This document shows positions 33,609 through 43,170 of a DNA stretch of 60,000 nucleotides, piece after piece. The DNA is taken from positions 10,967,983 through 11,027,982 of the forward strand of contig NC_087077.1 in assembly GCF_026151205.1 (NCBI RefSeq). The letters run 5' to 3'. A model generated the notes under the pieces. The model made no database searches. It saw only the letters and a list, made by a program, of their open reading frames with translations, and was not told where the DNA came from. Each line of letters opens with the position of its first letter. Positions within the stretch are counted from its first letter, which is position 1. The position numbers were made by a program, and so were the translations under genes. This stretch comes from Bolinopsis microptera. Taxonomy: Eukaryota; Ctenophora; Tentaculata; Lobata; Bolinopsidae.

Positions 33609-34700
33609 GCCGCAGGCCAGGCATTTGATACTTTGCCAGGCACGGAACATACCGACTAAACTTTTTTATGGCTCAGCTGATAAGTTTCCGCGGAACCAAA
33701 AATAAAACCCTTTCGGATTTCACAATTTCAATATTTTCAGGTTAGTACTCTTCTGCCAGGTATAATAATTAATAGTATTTGCAACTGAGTCCAACGCGAC
33801 GGCACAAATCTATCTTCCTGGATCTAGCTGTAAGTCTAGGCTCGTACATTCCCTCTTCTCGCAATTCTTCCTAATTACCTTTTCCTTTTTGGATTCTGAA
33901 ATCATTTCTAGAATTACGATTGTCTCGATCTCTCATCTCGTTAAATGCTAAAAGTAGATTTTCATGTTTTGTTTAATGTTTTATTTAAAACGTGAAATTT
34001 ATAAAACACGTGTCGTAGTATTAGCTGCAATCCGAATTTAGATTGCACGCAAAAACAGTCACCTACTCCTAAAGAAACAAAGCACAAATAAAACCAGCAG
34101 ATTTTAAAAAGGTTTTAACAAACAACTAATTATTAATAAATAATGTTCCGATCCGGAATTTACATATTTTATACACATATTCCAACCCCTTTTCTCATTA
34201 TGTTGGCTCACACAATACGTGAACGACCCTTACTATACTACTATATTAACTTAAATGTATCTAACCTTAAACATACAACAGTAAAACCCCTATTTAGTCT
34301 TATCGAGAAACTTGGAAAAATAAATTTGGGATGAAATCTGGATAGAATTCCTATAAATCGGAGTTCCTGGTTATATTAATTGGGACACGGAAATTAGGTT
34401 GATATTTATAATTATTCATAATCTTAATCAATTGAATTGACTGTTGTAAACAATCAATTAATAAAAATCATTTGATTTTATCCATTCAAGATTCAAACTA
34501 ATCTAATCTGCTTAAAGTAATTCAAATTATAATGAATACTAATTCGATCGACTAATATAAAAAGCCAATCAAAAATAATATAGATGCATTTTCTATCAGG
34601 TTTTAAACAAAGTACATTTACATTACACGTCATGTTATAACATACTAATTTAAACTAATCTAACCTAACATTACTAATTTAAACTATTAGTTTAATCGAT
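33606..34700. repeat. segmental duplicate of about 18880-20700
   Basis: Direct copy lacking the palindromic duplication and the ~380-bp insertion found in the other copy, so it probably shows the ancestral arrangement. Confidence 0.7.
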
Positions 34701-35140
34701 TATTGAGTACTATCAACAAATCAATAAAAATCAATACATTTTCTATCAGGTTTTAAACAAACTCGATATTACACATGCTATAATAAACTAATTTAAACTA
34801 ATCTAACCTAACAATACTAATTTAAACTATTAATTCAATCGATTATTGAGTACTATCAATAAATCAATAAAAATCAATATATTTTCTATCAGGTTAAAAA
34901 AATACATATTACACATGCTATAACCTAACATTACTAATTTAAACTATTAATTCGATCGATTTTTACAATCAATAAATCAATAAAAATCAATATATTTTCT
35001 ATCAGGTTTTTAAAAAAAACATACATATTACACATGCTATAACATACTGATTTAAACTAATCTAACCTAAAATTACAAATTTAGACTGGTGATTGAATTG
35101 ATTATTATACAATCAATAGAAATCTACACAATGTCTTTAA
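34570..35140. repeat. AT-rich satellite-like tandem block
   Basis: About five units of 115-150 bp, each with CTAATTTAAACT(A/G)(A/T)T, an AATCGATT(A/T)TT-type phrase and TTTTCTATCAGGTTT (near 34590, 34738, 34880 and 34995; variant at 35138). Diverged copies are at 20635 and 21393. Confidence 0.7.
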
Positions 35141-35373
35141 TCAGGTTTCAAACAGACTGCTAATATCGTAACTGATTTAAAACAATCGGACCTAATACTA
35201 TGTGGTTGAAACCACTAACTCAATTTGTTACAAATTGAACTCAATTAAAATTACCAGCAAAAACTGAATAAAACTGGTAATTTTTCAAAAAATCTAGATC
35301 GTAACCATTTTTAAGACCGGACCGGTTAAATTTAATTGTTCATTCAATTGTGGCCGTACAAAGTCAGGCTGAC

Positions 35374-35716
35374 CCAGTGGCGAAAAGTACTTATGTGCCG
35401 CACCCCGCTAATTTCTTTGCCGCCAACCTAAAATTTGACTCATGTCCTAAAAAGGTCAAGCTTTCATTTTTCCGCCCCTACAGCTTTTTGGGAGCATTCT
35501 GTACCCCAAATATTGTTTTTTCGCGTCCAACGAACATTCAAGTAGACGGGATAATACACATATTGAACCTTTTTTTTCCCAAAATTATCTAAAATTCGGA
35601 AAAATTCCGTCCCCTTAGGTGCCCCCCCCCCCCCCCTGTTAGGTGCACCCCCCCCTCCCATGTTAGGTGCCCCCTGTTGTATAGCTTGGGTAGCAGGGGC
35701 AGTCGTTTGCCACTGG
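35374..35716. mobile_element. hAT-like non-autonomous insertion
   Basis: Bounded by CCAGTGGCGAAAAG and its inverse TTTGCCACTGG, and absent from the matching flanks of gene copies A and B, so an insertion of about 343 bp. CAGTGGCG termini are typical of many hAT elements. The 8-bp duplication is too diverged to confirm. The interior has C-runs (35617-35657) and no gene. Confidence 0.55.
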
Positions 35717-35966
35717 ACTGATAATTAGGAATAAGTAACTACAAAACACAATTGCAGCACAATTGTCCAATATATTCTGCAAACTTTGGGTATCGTGAAA
35801 ATCCCCTTAAGGCTTTCCAATAAATTGTTTTTCAAGTTCTACCACTCTTTTTTTCAGCAGTGTCTGGATGTCCACCTTTTAAAAGTTTCCGAATAGTCTC
35901 TTGTTAGTCTCTAGAGTCTAGACTCTAGTTAGACTATAGTTCCTAATTTGTCTATTTTACTCTAGA

Positions 35967-36487
35967 CTAGTACATTATACTAGCGGTAATAAAGTCAGCA
36001 AAATTGACTTCATATTTTGCATCTAAACGCTTGACTTCCTCATAAATTTCAGCGTAAAATGGGTTTTTCTTGATGTACTTTATTTTGTTTGACCATATAG
36101 GTGGGCTGCTCGGTTTGGTCATCTGCCATCGGAACATCAGAGATCTGAACAATGAGACTCTTGAAGGTTCGTCGAGGAACTCTCCCACTCCAAACTTCAA
36201 ACCCCAGGTCTGTGCGTAGCAACTAGCATGGTCAACAGCATGTACGATGATGTGATAGAACAGTGGATCAAGCAGCTCATTTGGGAGACCTGTATGGGAG
36301 AGAGACTTCTCTACTGCCATCCTGCACTCTGTGAGATATCTTACAAAGGACAGACTTCCCTCAACAATCCCTTGTGAGAGGTCCTTGAAGGTGCATGATG
36401 GCTTCAGAGTTTCCGCAATCAAGCTTTCTCTGGTGATTTCGACTGAGTACACTCGAGTTATGAACCTGTGAATCCACGGTTTTTCTG
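35967..36487 (-). pseudogene. repeated unknown protein, copy C, C-terminal half
   Basis: Encodes residues ~196-367 of the family (from EKPWIHRFITRVYSV to ADFITASIMY), undamaged. It is cut off from its N-terminal half (46823-47409) by the LTR element. The open frame runs a few codons into the LTR, giving a spurious start. Apart from the insertion this copy looks intact, so it was disrupted recently. Confidence 0.9.
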
Positions 36488-37201
36488 TGTTGGCCTCTCG
36501 GACCAACAAGACTCTTTAATTATAGGTGGTTCTTTGCTAAAGTTCCGTTCATTTGGCTGAATTTGTCGAATCCATTTCTCTTGAGAACTCAAAGTTTTAG
36601 TATACCTCAAGTCAAATTTATTTTACGGATTGAAACAGTTAATTGAATTAACCCGTAAAACTCTTAGAGGCACAGCTACAGTGACTTTGGTCATTAGTCC
36701 AGTGAAACTTTCAAAATATAAAACACCGATAACGGGTCTACTCAAATGATCCAGGGTGTTGGTCATTAGTCCGGAAAAACTTTCAAAATATACGGACCTT
36801 CAAATGATCTAGGGTACATAGTTCCGTGTTGATTAGTTTCAATTGAGCATTAACGAGGCCACGCATCGGCGATCTAGAAGCCGTGTTTCGATGCGTCCTA
36901 ACGGTAACGACACTGCCCGACTATATCTGAATTTTAGTTGCGATAGCAACAAGTTACAATTCGACGTAGCTCTCAAATAAGCTACAAGTTCAATTCAAAT
37001 CGGAAATATAAAAAGACTCTCAATATATGAACCTTATCTCCGAAGGTATCTATTTAATGAAGTAATGGAAGTATTATTATATTTGAAGGCTTATTATACG
37101 ACTCTATCAATTGTGTTCAAGTAACCATAAATTGAGACTGATTAAAAGCTCTAAAATCTAAAATATAAAATATAAATAAACCACAACGGCAGTAGCCAAA
37201 A
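36488..37201 (+). repeat. 5' LTR
   Basis: Starts TGTTGGCCTC and ends GTAGCCAAAA; the inner edges TTGGC/GCCAA are inverted. A TATAAAAAG box is at 37007-37015 and AATAAA at 37175-37180, giving a plausible U3-R-U5 order with R starting about 37035 and a very short U5. It differs from the 3' LTR by about two 1-nt indels and one substitution seen by eye, which implies recent insertion. Confidence 0.92.
37007..37015 (+). promoter_or_regulatory. LTR TATA box
   Basis: TATAAAAAG sits about 170 nt before the LTR AATAAA signal, the expected arrangement for an LTR promoter. The second LTR has the same motif. Confidence 0.55.
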
Positions 37202-37202
37202 C

Positions 37203-37220
37203 TGGTGCCCTCCTGGTTCG
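37203..37220 (+). other. primer-binding-site candidate
   Basis: TGGTGCCCTCCTGGTTCG begins one base after the LTR end with the TGG that pairs to a tRNA CCA terminus. The complement does not give a standard T-arm spacing over its full length, so the tRNA is not named. Confidence 0.5.
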
Positions 37221-37297
37221 AATTGACGATCTCTTCATATCAAGCTTCAATTACTGAAACATCAAACTTCAATCATTGAAACATCAAGTTCAATAAA

Positions 37298-37543
37298 ATG
37301 GCTGAACTGGACAATGCAGAAGAAACACAGTTGCCAGAATCGAGAGAAGAGGACAATGAAGCAGAACCAGAAGTCTGGTCAGAGGACCCGGTACGTACCA
37401 CGGCTCATAGAAGGAAAAATGAAAAAAGGAAAGAGCCCAAAAAGAAGAAAAAGAAAGACTCTTCAGAGGGAAACCCCTCTAGCAACCGGACTTATCTGTC
37501 CAGCGAGGACGAATTTCTTGAATGTGATATACTTAGTAATTAA
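37298..37543 (+). CDS. small acidic/basic ORF of the LTR element
   Basis: 81 residues from ATG. Residues 1-30 are strongly acidic (Glu/Asp-rich), 38-58 strongly basic (Arg/Lys-rich, including six consecutive Lys), and the end is acidic again (SSEDEFLECDILSN). First ORF after the leader, where gag would normally start. It has no CCHC zinc knuckle or capsid-like length. It could be a gag remnant, a nucleic-acid-binding accessory protein, or the first exon of a spliced product. Confidence 0.5.
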   Translation: MAELDNAEETQLPESREEDNEAEPEVWSEDPVRTTAHRRKNEKRKEPKKKKKKDSSEGNPSSNRTYLSSEDEFLECDILSN

Positions 37544-37622
37544 TTTATTAATACTCAAAATCCAAAAAATCATGTATTTAACGTGTTACCGGACAGCACC
37601 AAATTAACGGGGTTATAAATAA

Positions 37623-37640
37623 ATATACCTATAGGTATAT
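37623..37640 (+). promoter_or_regulatory. 18-bp perfect palindrome at the glycoprotein start codon
   Basis: ATATACCTATAGGTATAT ends within the ATG of the following ORF (ATG at 37639). TATAAATA stands about 15 nt upstream. It may be a protein-binding site or hairpin that influences translation start; function not shown. Confidence 0.4.
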
Positions 37641-39003
37641 GTCGTTTGCAAGGACAGTGATAATACTGGTCTCCATATCGATAGCACAAACCACATTACT
37701 ACTCTGCTCTGAAGAATATTGGGGAAAGCTATACAAGCTATCAGAAAATTTAAAATGTAAAAATAAAAATTACGTCAAATGGAATATTTCCATCTCGAAA
37801 CGTAACATCGCGGAATACGAATCATCAGCCAATGCTCTGGTAATAATGTCTCGAACCTGTGAATCATATATGAATTTTGTGGGAGAAGAAACAATCACGG
37901 GTCAAAGTAAAAGAGTAATCACCGTAAACCCAGAAAGGGCTAAATATTTGATTGAAAATCGAAAATGTATTAACGAAAAAGGCGAGTATCAGACGAAATT
38001 GGTTAATAATTTTAAATGTGACTTCAAGTGGCTGGAACACAGATCTAAGACTACGACATCTTGTTATTTCTCGGATGGAGTAGTAATAGCGAATCATGAG
38101 GATACATTTACGTCCTCTTTGTCAAATATGGAGGGTTGCGACTATAGTTCAGGGTACTGTCTAACGCATAACGGAAAACACGTCACTTGGAACGTGATTG
38201 AAAATGTAAAAAGGGCTTATTTGCCTGTGGGGCAGTTCAATGCAACACAAATCGAAAAGAAGCTACTCGTACCCGAGTTGAGCATGTCATTTAATCTGCC
38301 GGAGAAAAATCCGGGTAACACTTGGATCGATAGGGATTTCCAAATAAAGGGAAGCCCAGCCCCGTATCATTTTAATCTTGAAAATGTAAATTCGAATAAT
38401 GAAAATGCGATCGAAGCAATAAGAGAGGAACTCGTCAATAAATTTAATTATCTTTTGGAATTAATTAAAAGTCCGTTGGCGCAAACGGAGTATTTGTGTA
38501 ACGTGTACAACGACATATATGGAACTGAGAGAATCCTAGCGAAAATCGATCCAACTGATTACGTACAATGGAAGTTAAATAGGACGGATGTAAAGGCTAA
38601 ATTGGTCGGAAAATTGTTAATGATTTATCCTTGTCTGCAAATTCAACATTATCGATTCATAAACGACACCAACAGGTGTTATAACGGGTTTAAAATAGAA
38701 TATAATCTGCCGGAAAATGATGAATATATTGAGGGCTATGTAGATCCTAAGTATAACATGATAATGCCTACCGCAATAGAGATAGATTGCCACAACTCTA
38801 CGACCCAATATATGATGGTGAATAATACGATTCTCGCTCAAAGTGCTCATGGGTTACACGAAATGAGGGTAAACCTTTCAAAGGTAGAAAGTATAGACAG
38901 AGTGAAACTTACTGGAATACCCATGTCTCAAGATTTTCAAAATTGGATATATAATACGTCTGAATTGAAGCACCATGATATTAGCGATTGGGAAGAGGGA
39001 TGA
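37639..39003 (+). CDS. secreted envelope-like glycoprotein (454 aa)
   Basis: ATG-started frame with an N-terminal signal peptide (residues ~1-24) and a large Cys-containing ectodomain with about eight N-glycosylation sequons (for example NATQ, NRTD, NDTN, NSTT, NLSK), most in the C-terminal half. No C-terminal membrane segment; it ends HHDISDWEEG at TGA 39001-39003, so the product would be secreted or held by a partner. Its position, signal and glycosylation resemble viral or retroelement surface glycoproteins, but I do not recognise the family. It may act with the membrane glycoprotein at 41061 as a two-component envelope; inference. The SDWE motif recurs in the readthrough extension at about 43313. 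Confidence 0.7.
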   Translation: MSFARTVIILVSISIAQTTLLLCSEEYWGKLYKLSENLKCKNKNYVKWNISISKRNIAEYESSANALVIMSRTCESYMNFVGEETITGQSKRVITVNPERAKYLIENRKCINEKGEYQTKLVNNFKCDFKWLEHRSKTTTSCYFSDGVVIANHEDTFTSSLSNMEGCDYSSGYCLTHNGKHVTWNVIENVKRAYLPVGQFNATQIEKKLLVPELSMSFNLPEKNPGNTWIDRDFQIKGSPAPYHFNLENVNSNNENAIEAIREELVNKFNYLLELIKSPLAQTEYLCNVYNDIYGTERILAKIDPTDYVQWKLNRTDVKAKLVGKLLMIYPCLQIQHYRFINDTNRCYNGFKIEYNLPENDEYIEGYVDPKYNMIMPTAIEIDCHNSTTQYMMVNNTILAQSAHGLHEMRVNLSKVESIDRVKLTGIPMSQDFQNWIYNTSELKHHDISDWEEG

Positions 39004-39839
39004 GCTCCTTATAATCCCAGTCGCTAACAGGGGGAGGCGGATCCGCGAGGATCCGGGGACACGTTAAACAAACATATAGTGCTGGAGAGTAACTGAAGGC
39101 TCCCGTGTCTAACGAAGTGTGAATTAACACACTGCCTTGGTACCCTCTAGTCGGCCGTGTTTTCGGGCTACCTGGTGTTCAGTACCTGGAGCTTGTCACC
39201 CCCAGGACTGAACATACGTCCCCAGGTAAGTGGAACACGGTGGTACGTGGACGACAGTCCACACCTAGCTAGTATCTTATCCTTTTGAACCCACAAAGGT
39301 GGAAAATTACCCAGAAAGGGAGTAAATAAAAATTTGGAAGATAAGATCTAGTGAACAGGCAAGGCAAGAGAAAACGGTCAAAGTTCATAGTTGTGACAGC
39401 TAAGTCCTCTATGGATAAGACCGTCGGTGGAACCTAGGAGTGCCAATCCCACTTACTGGTCATCCATCGCTACAGACTGGGTCCCTTGCCGGTAGGTTCA
39501 CATATGCGTAACATCCTTTTATGTAAAAGGTTGCGTGATCTGCTCAATGTACAGTCGGGCCTACATAAGCTAAAAGCGACTTGGTCTTTATGATCGTCCA
39601 GTTAGTAAGCGAATGTAGCTGTTGTGATCAAGGGGATTAAAAAGTGAACCTTGGGAAGCAATGGGCAGTTCTTTAAACTGCGGAAATGGGGTCAGCTCAG
39701 ACTGCGCCTGGTTACACATAATGATTAAGTAAGAATAAATAAGTAAGTAAGGGTGCATACAAATTAAAAGTTATGATTGAATAGAAGCAGTTGAAATGTA
39801 ACAGGAGGTCGAAGACCAGAAGTGTTAATCCTGAAGGAA
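39004..39839 (+). ncRNA. structured, GC-richer intercistronic segment
   Basis: An ~830-nt gap without a substantial ORF, clearly less AT-rich than the flanking ORFs, packed with stem-loops: 39116-39133 (AGTGTG/CACACT), the compound hairpin 39140-39246, 39247-39262 (GTGGAC/GTCCAC), an outer pair ATCTTATC/GATAAGAT spanning about 39273-39350, and CCTTTTATGTAAAAGG near 39508-39523. It lies between two ORFs of a polycistronic element, so an internal ribosome entry, packaging or export element is possible. None is proven by sequence alone. Confidence 0.5.
39140..39246 (+). ncRNA. compound hairpin, five stacked stems
   Basis: Nested pairing: GTACC 39140-39144 with GGTAC 39242-39246; CCGTGTT 39155-39161 with AACACGG 39234-39240; ACCTGG 39170-39175 with CCAGGT 39222-39227; GTTCAGT 39177-39183 with ACTGAAC 39207-39213; CCTGG 39185-39189 with CCAGG 39202-39206. 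The 3' arm contains CAGGTAAGTGG, a consensus 5' splice site, so folding could hide a donor. Confidence 0.7.
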
Positions 39840-40115
39840 ATGGAAAATGAAATTAACCATTTGACGATTGATAAAACGGAAAAACGAAATGTAAAATCCA
39901 ATTGGCGGGAATTATTTGGAATATTCGGACAAAGTAAGTTTACGATTATATTTGCTATTATTAGCAACGTACAAAGCATCGCCGTATGGTATCTAATCTG
40001 GAGGTACATTATAGTAGAATTAATTATAAGTAAATGCGTCGATCGCACCAGAGGACGGATCCCAGTTAATGAGGGCCCAATTGACCGGGATGGTCAGAAT
40101 GATACGGAAGTTTAA
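39840..40115 (+). CDS. small single-pass membrane protein of the LTR element
   Basis: ATG at 39840, 91 codons to TAA at 40113. Residues ~1-32 are polar and charged, ~34-65 strongly hydrophobic (FTIIFAIISNVQSIAVWYLI onward), and the C-terminus is polar and acidic. No signal peptide; the hydrophobic segment could act as a type II or III anchor. The frame extends upstream without another ATG. A viroporin-like or assembly protein is one option; unrecognised. Confidence 0.45.
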   Translation: MENEINHLTIDKTEKRNVKSNWRELFGIFGQSKFTIIFAIISNVQSIAVWYLIWRYIIVELIISKCVDRTRGRIPVNEGPIDRDGQNDTEV

Positions 40116-41060
40116 TTCCTAGATTGACACTGTCCTTTATATGTACTGTAGTAAATGTGTATATTTAGATATTCTCCTTAGATATTCCATCAACATAAAG
40201 AATTAATTAGCTGGAATTTTAATTATGTTAGTAAATAAGGATAAGTAGTAACAAGGCTACTATGTATGATGAACATTATTTGAAGGAACTACTATAAATA
40301 AAGTATATATATATATGAAGTATGAGTACTAGGACAGTATAACTATATTATGATTGACAATGAAACAATGATAATGAATAACAAGTGCACAATATGATAT
40401 GTAATAAGAAATAAATATGCACAATATGACAGTATTTGTATGCAATGATATTAAAGTAAATGCACTATGTATGACAAAGATTATGTTATGAAAGATAATA
40501 AAGCGCAATCATATAAAATGAAAGTGCACAAGATAGATAGATTATGAATGAAGTGTATGCGCAAAGATATGATCAAGATGAGTAACAAGTAATGCACAAT
40601 ATGGCATGATATTTAAATAAGTGATAAGCAAGCGCTATGAAAATATAAGATTAAAATAATGTGAGATATGAAACGCCATGAAACAAACCATATTTTAAAT
40701 GCAGGCCGGCCAAATGGAATGGGAACTAGATTAAATGACGTCACCCGGAAAATTTTATTTATTTATTTATTTATTTAGTTCTTAATTTATTTATTTATTT
40801 GCGTGCACGATTTGTGCCAAATCTGAGCTTAAATGTGCCAAAAGACTCTTTAGATCCAAGGCAAATTGAACGTGATTGTTGTCTGGAACCAAAATAATTA
40901 CTTTAGCATGACCTGTTTTGTATACTTTTCTAATAAAACACAAAAACCAAATTAGGCACGTAGTAATTTAGAATCTTGTATCTTTGTAACTAAAGTTACA
41001 GTTATAAAAATATATTATGACCGGTTAATGGTGGTTAATCTAAATACTTAAATAGCAAGG
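40116..41060 (+). other. AT-rich spacer with repeated GCACAATATG motif
   Basis: No ORF of note. GCACAATATG recurs near 40387, 40420 and 40595 (relative GTGCACAAGAT near 40527), and a TTTA tetranucleotide run is at about 40757-40800. The 3' part leads to the glycoprotein ATG at 41061 and could hold its promoter, splice acceptor or translation signals. Confidence 0.4.
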
Positions 41061-43166
41061 ATGCGGAAGAAAGGATATTATCAACAAGTTATCTTCTTTA
41101 TCAGTTGCTGCATAGCACTTTCAAAAGGAATGATTGAAGAAATCAATTACCACCAGGAAAAGACTGGTCTCATCTTACAAGGAATCGGAATCGTCGCACC
41201 GGAGATTACCCCTGTGCTGATATCAACATTTATAAAGATAAGAAATCCAATGAAAAATGTAAATGAATGCGAAAACATATGCAACATTGACGAAAATGTA
41301 ATTTGGGGACTGCTAACCCACGTAAAATGTAATCATGTGCACAACAAAATCGGAGATCGCCAAAATGTAATAAAGGAAATCGAGAATTCGGTGGATAAAG
41401 ACCTCGAAAATGATTCTAGACAAATGGCGGAACGATGTTTCAGAGAATGTATCAAAATACCGAAATGTAAAGCTTTCGGTGTGGAATATAGATCTGACGT
41501 CGTGATCTGCATTCTGAGAGAAACCATCCCTACGTATCATCAGGATTCTAAAGGTTCAAGCGAATTCGACATGCGATGCATGGTCGAAGATAAGAATAAA
41601 TTCTGTGGACAATATCAGTCCAGAATCAATATTCTGTTTGAAAAATCAAATGAAAATTTTGTCAATGAAACAATGACAAAAATAGAAAAACTTACTGAAT
41701 TGACGAAAAACAGGAAACAGAAAAGATTTGTTCAAGCAGCCCTTGGATTTTTTGCCGGTTCTATTCTTACTGGAGTGTTCAGTCTCTATGAACAATCGAA
41801 AATTTCAACTCAACTTAACGAGTTCTACGACCAATTTCAGGATTTCCGTAATGAAATGACGGACTATATTGAATCAGCAACGGAATTTCATGAAGGTATG
41901 TTGAAAATGTACAAAACTTTGGAATTAAATTCCCAGGAGTCATTGGAAGAATTAAGCTGTGAAATGATGAGTATAATTCGGTATAACCTGAAAAGAAATC
42001 AGCTTCAAGACTGGAAAGAGTATATATACACTCTCTCGAAAGATTTGATAGACGGCCAATTAAAAGGTCCCGTGAGTCCCACAATATTTAATGAAACGAA
42101 TATACTGGATTTGCTGAAACATAAAAGAATGGAGGACGCAATTTATGTTGACAACGTCCCTTTATTCTATCGTCTAGGCAGAATGTGGCTAGCTGATGTA
42201 AAGAAAGATGGAAAATTTTTCAATCTTCATGTGATTATATCGATACCTCAAATAAAAAGTGATGAAATGTACATCCTATATCAAGTGAACCAAGTAGGTT
42301 TGGTCAATGGTACTCAGTGCATGCGTCTGGATATACCGAATCACGTGTATCAAAAAGATGGCGAATTCTACGAATTGGAAAACGAAAATAATTGCGAGGT
42401 CCGAAGTGGGATAAAATTATGTCTGGGGAATAAAGAAAACGAAGAATCTGCAAAGAAAGCAAGGTGTTTAAACGCCGACCCAAGAATATGTAAAACGAAT
42501 TTGGAAAAATGTCAAATGCGCAATATTCAGACTAGTTCTGGTGTCATGGTCAGAGCAATACATCATTTGAAAGCATCGACGCAAGAAAGTCCTACTGAAT
42601 ACGTGGATATTTCAAATGGAAGTACGGTGAAATTTCTCAACTACGATAAATATTATCAAATAGTTGCCGACAACTACATCATTAGATCAATTAAAGAGCC
42701 AATGTTTACGAAAGAACTAGAGTTGACGAACCCCGAAAAATGGGACGAATATTTGATATCTGAAAATGAATTGCTGAAAAGAACGAATCTAAGTCAGCTC
42801 AGTGCTCATGTAGTTCAACAAAAAGAAATTGTTAAACATATCAAATCTGAAAGAATCGGACTAAATCTGACGAAGGATCTAACTCTTGTGAATTTTATAG
42901 GAATTTTAACAGTAATGATTAGCATTATAGTGGGAATCTTCCTTCTATACAGCTATTGGAAAAAACGGTTCAGGACAAGGAAAGTAGAAAAGGACATAGA
43001 ATTAGAAGAACAAAATAAAGACGAACTTTTAGAAAGCGGAAAAGATGAAGAATCTGGAGTAGATGAAACTAATTTCAGTGGTGAATATAGCGAAGGACTG
43101 CGACAAAGAGCGCCTAGTACAACTAAGGTGTATTCAGTGGACGATGTGAAAAACAGAGTCTTATGA
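41061..43166 (+). CDS. envelope-like fusion glycoprotein (701 aa)
   Basis: Signal peptide at residues ~6-22. A Cys-rich PAN/apple-like stretch lies at ~120-175 (CFRECIKIPKCKAFGVEY). A basic furin-type site RKQKR (218-222) is followed directly by a hydrophobic, Gly/Ala-rich segment (FVQAALGFFAGSILTGVF) like the fusion peptide of class I fusion proteins, then a helix-prone region (~245-290), Cys-rich C-terminal ectodomain (~440-510), one transmembrane segment (~610-631) and a ~68-residue charged cytoplasmic tail. This layout matches envelope/F-type proteins of retroelements and viruses; a specific family is not assigned. The frame ends at TGA 43164-43166, followed by CTAG, and stays open for another 315 codons. 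Confidence 0.75.
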   Translation: MRKKGYYQQVIFFISCCIALSKGMIEEINYHQEKTGLILQGIGIVAPEITPVLISTFIKIRNPMKNVNECENICNIDENVIWGLLTHVKCNHVHNKIGDRQNVIKEIENSVDKDLENDSRQMAERCFRECIKIPKCKAFGVEYRSDVVICILRETIPTYHQDSKGSSEFDMRCMVEDKNKFCGQYQSRINILFEKSNENFVNETMTKIEKLTELTKNRKQKRFVQAALGFFAGSILTGVFSLYEQSKISTQLNEFYDQFQDFRNEMTDYIESATEFHEGMLKMYKTLELNSQESLEELSCEMMSIIRYNLKRNQLQDWKEYIYTLSKDLIDGQLKGPVSPTIFNETNILDLLKHKRMEDAIYVDNVPLFYRLGRMWLADVKKDGKFFNLHVIISIPQIKSDEMYILYQVNQVGLVNGTQCMRLDIPNHVYQKDGEFYELENENNCEVRSGIKLCLGNKENEESAKKARCLNADPRICKTNLEKCQMRNIQTSSGVMVRAIHHLKASTQESPTEYVDISNGSTVKFLNYDKYYQIVADNYIIRSIKEPMFTKELELTNPEKWDEYLISENELLKRTNLSQLSAHVVQQKEIVKHIKSERIGLNLTKDLTLVNFIGILTVMISIIVGIFLLYSYWKKRFRTRKVEKDIELEEQNKDELLESGKDEESGVDETNFSGEYSEGLRQRAPSTTKVYSVDDVKNRVL

Positions 43167-43170
43167 CTAG
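43164..43170 (+). promoter_or_regulatory. stop-codon readthrough motif UGA CUAG
   Basis: The glycoprotein stop is TGA followed by CTAG. UGA-CUA(G) is an established high-efficiency readthrough context in several RNA viruses and metazoan genes. The next 315 codons in the same frame are open and encode an F-box protein with no AUG of its own before the F-box. Confidence 0.75.

Noticed and set aside
36488-36509. Alternative start MLVREAN for the split gene's C-terminal half
   Set aside because: Those codons come from the LTR, not from the gene family.
39004-41060. Hidden gag or reverse transcriptase in the element's gaps
   Set aside because: No frame of sufficient length and no RT, protease or integrase motif on either strand.
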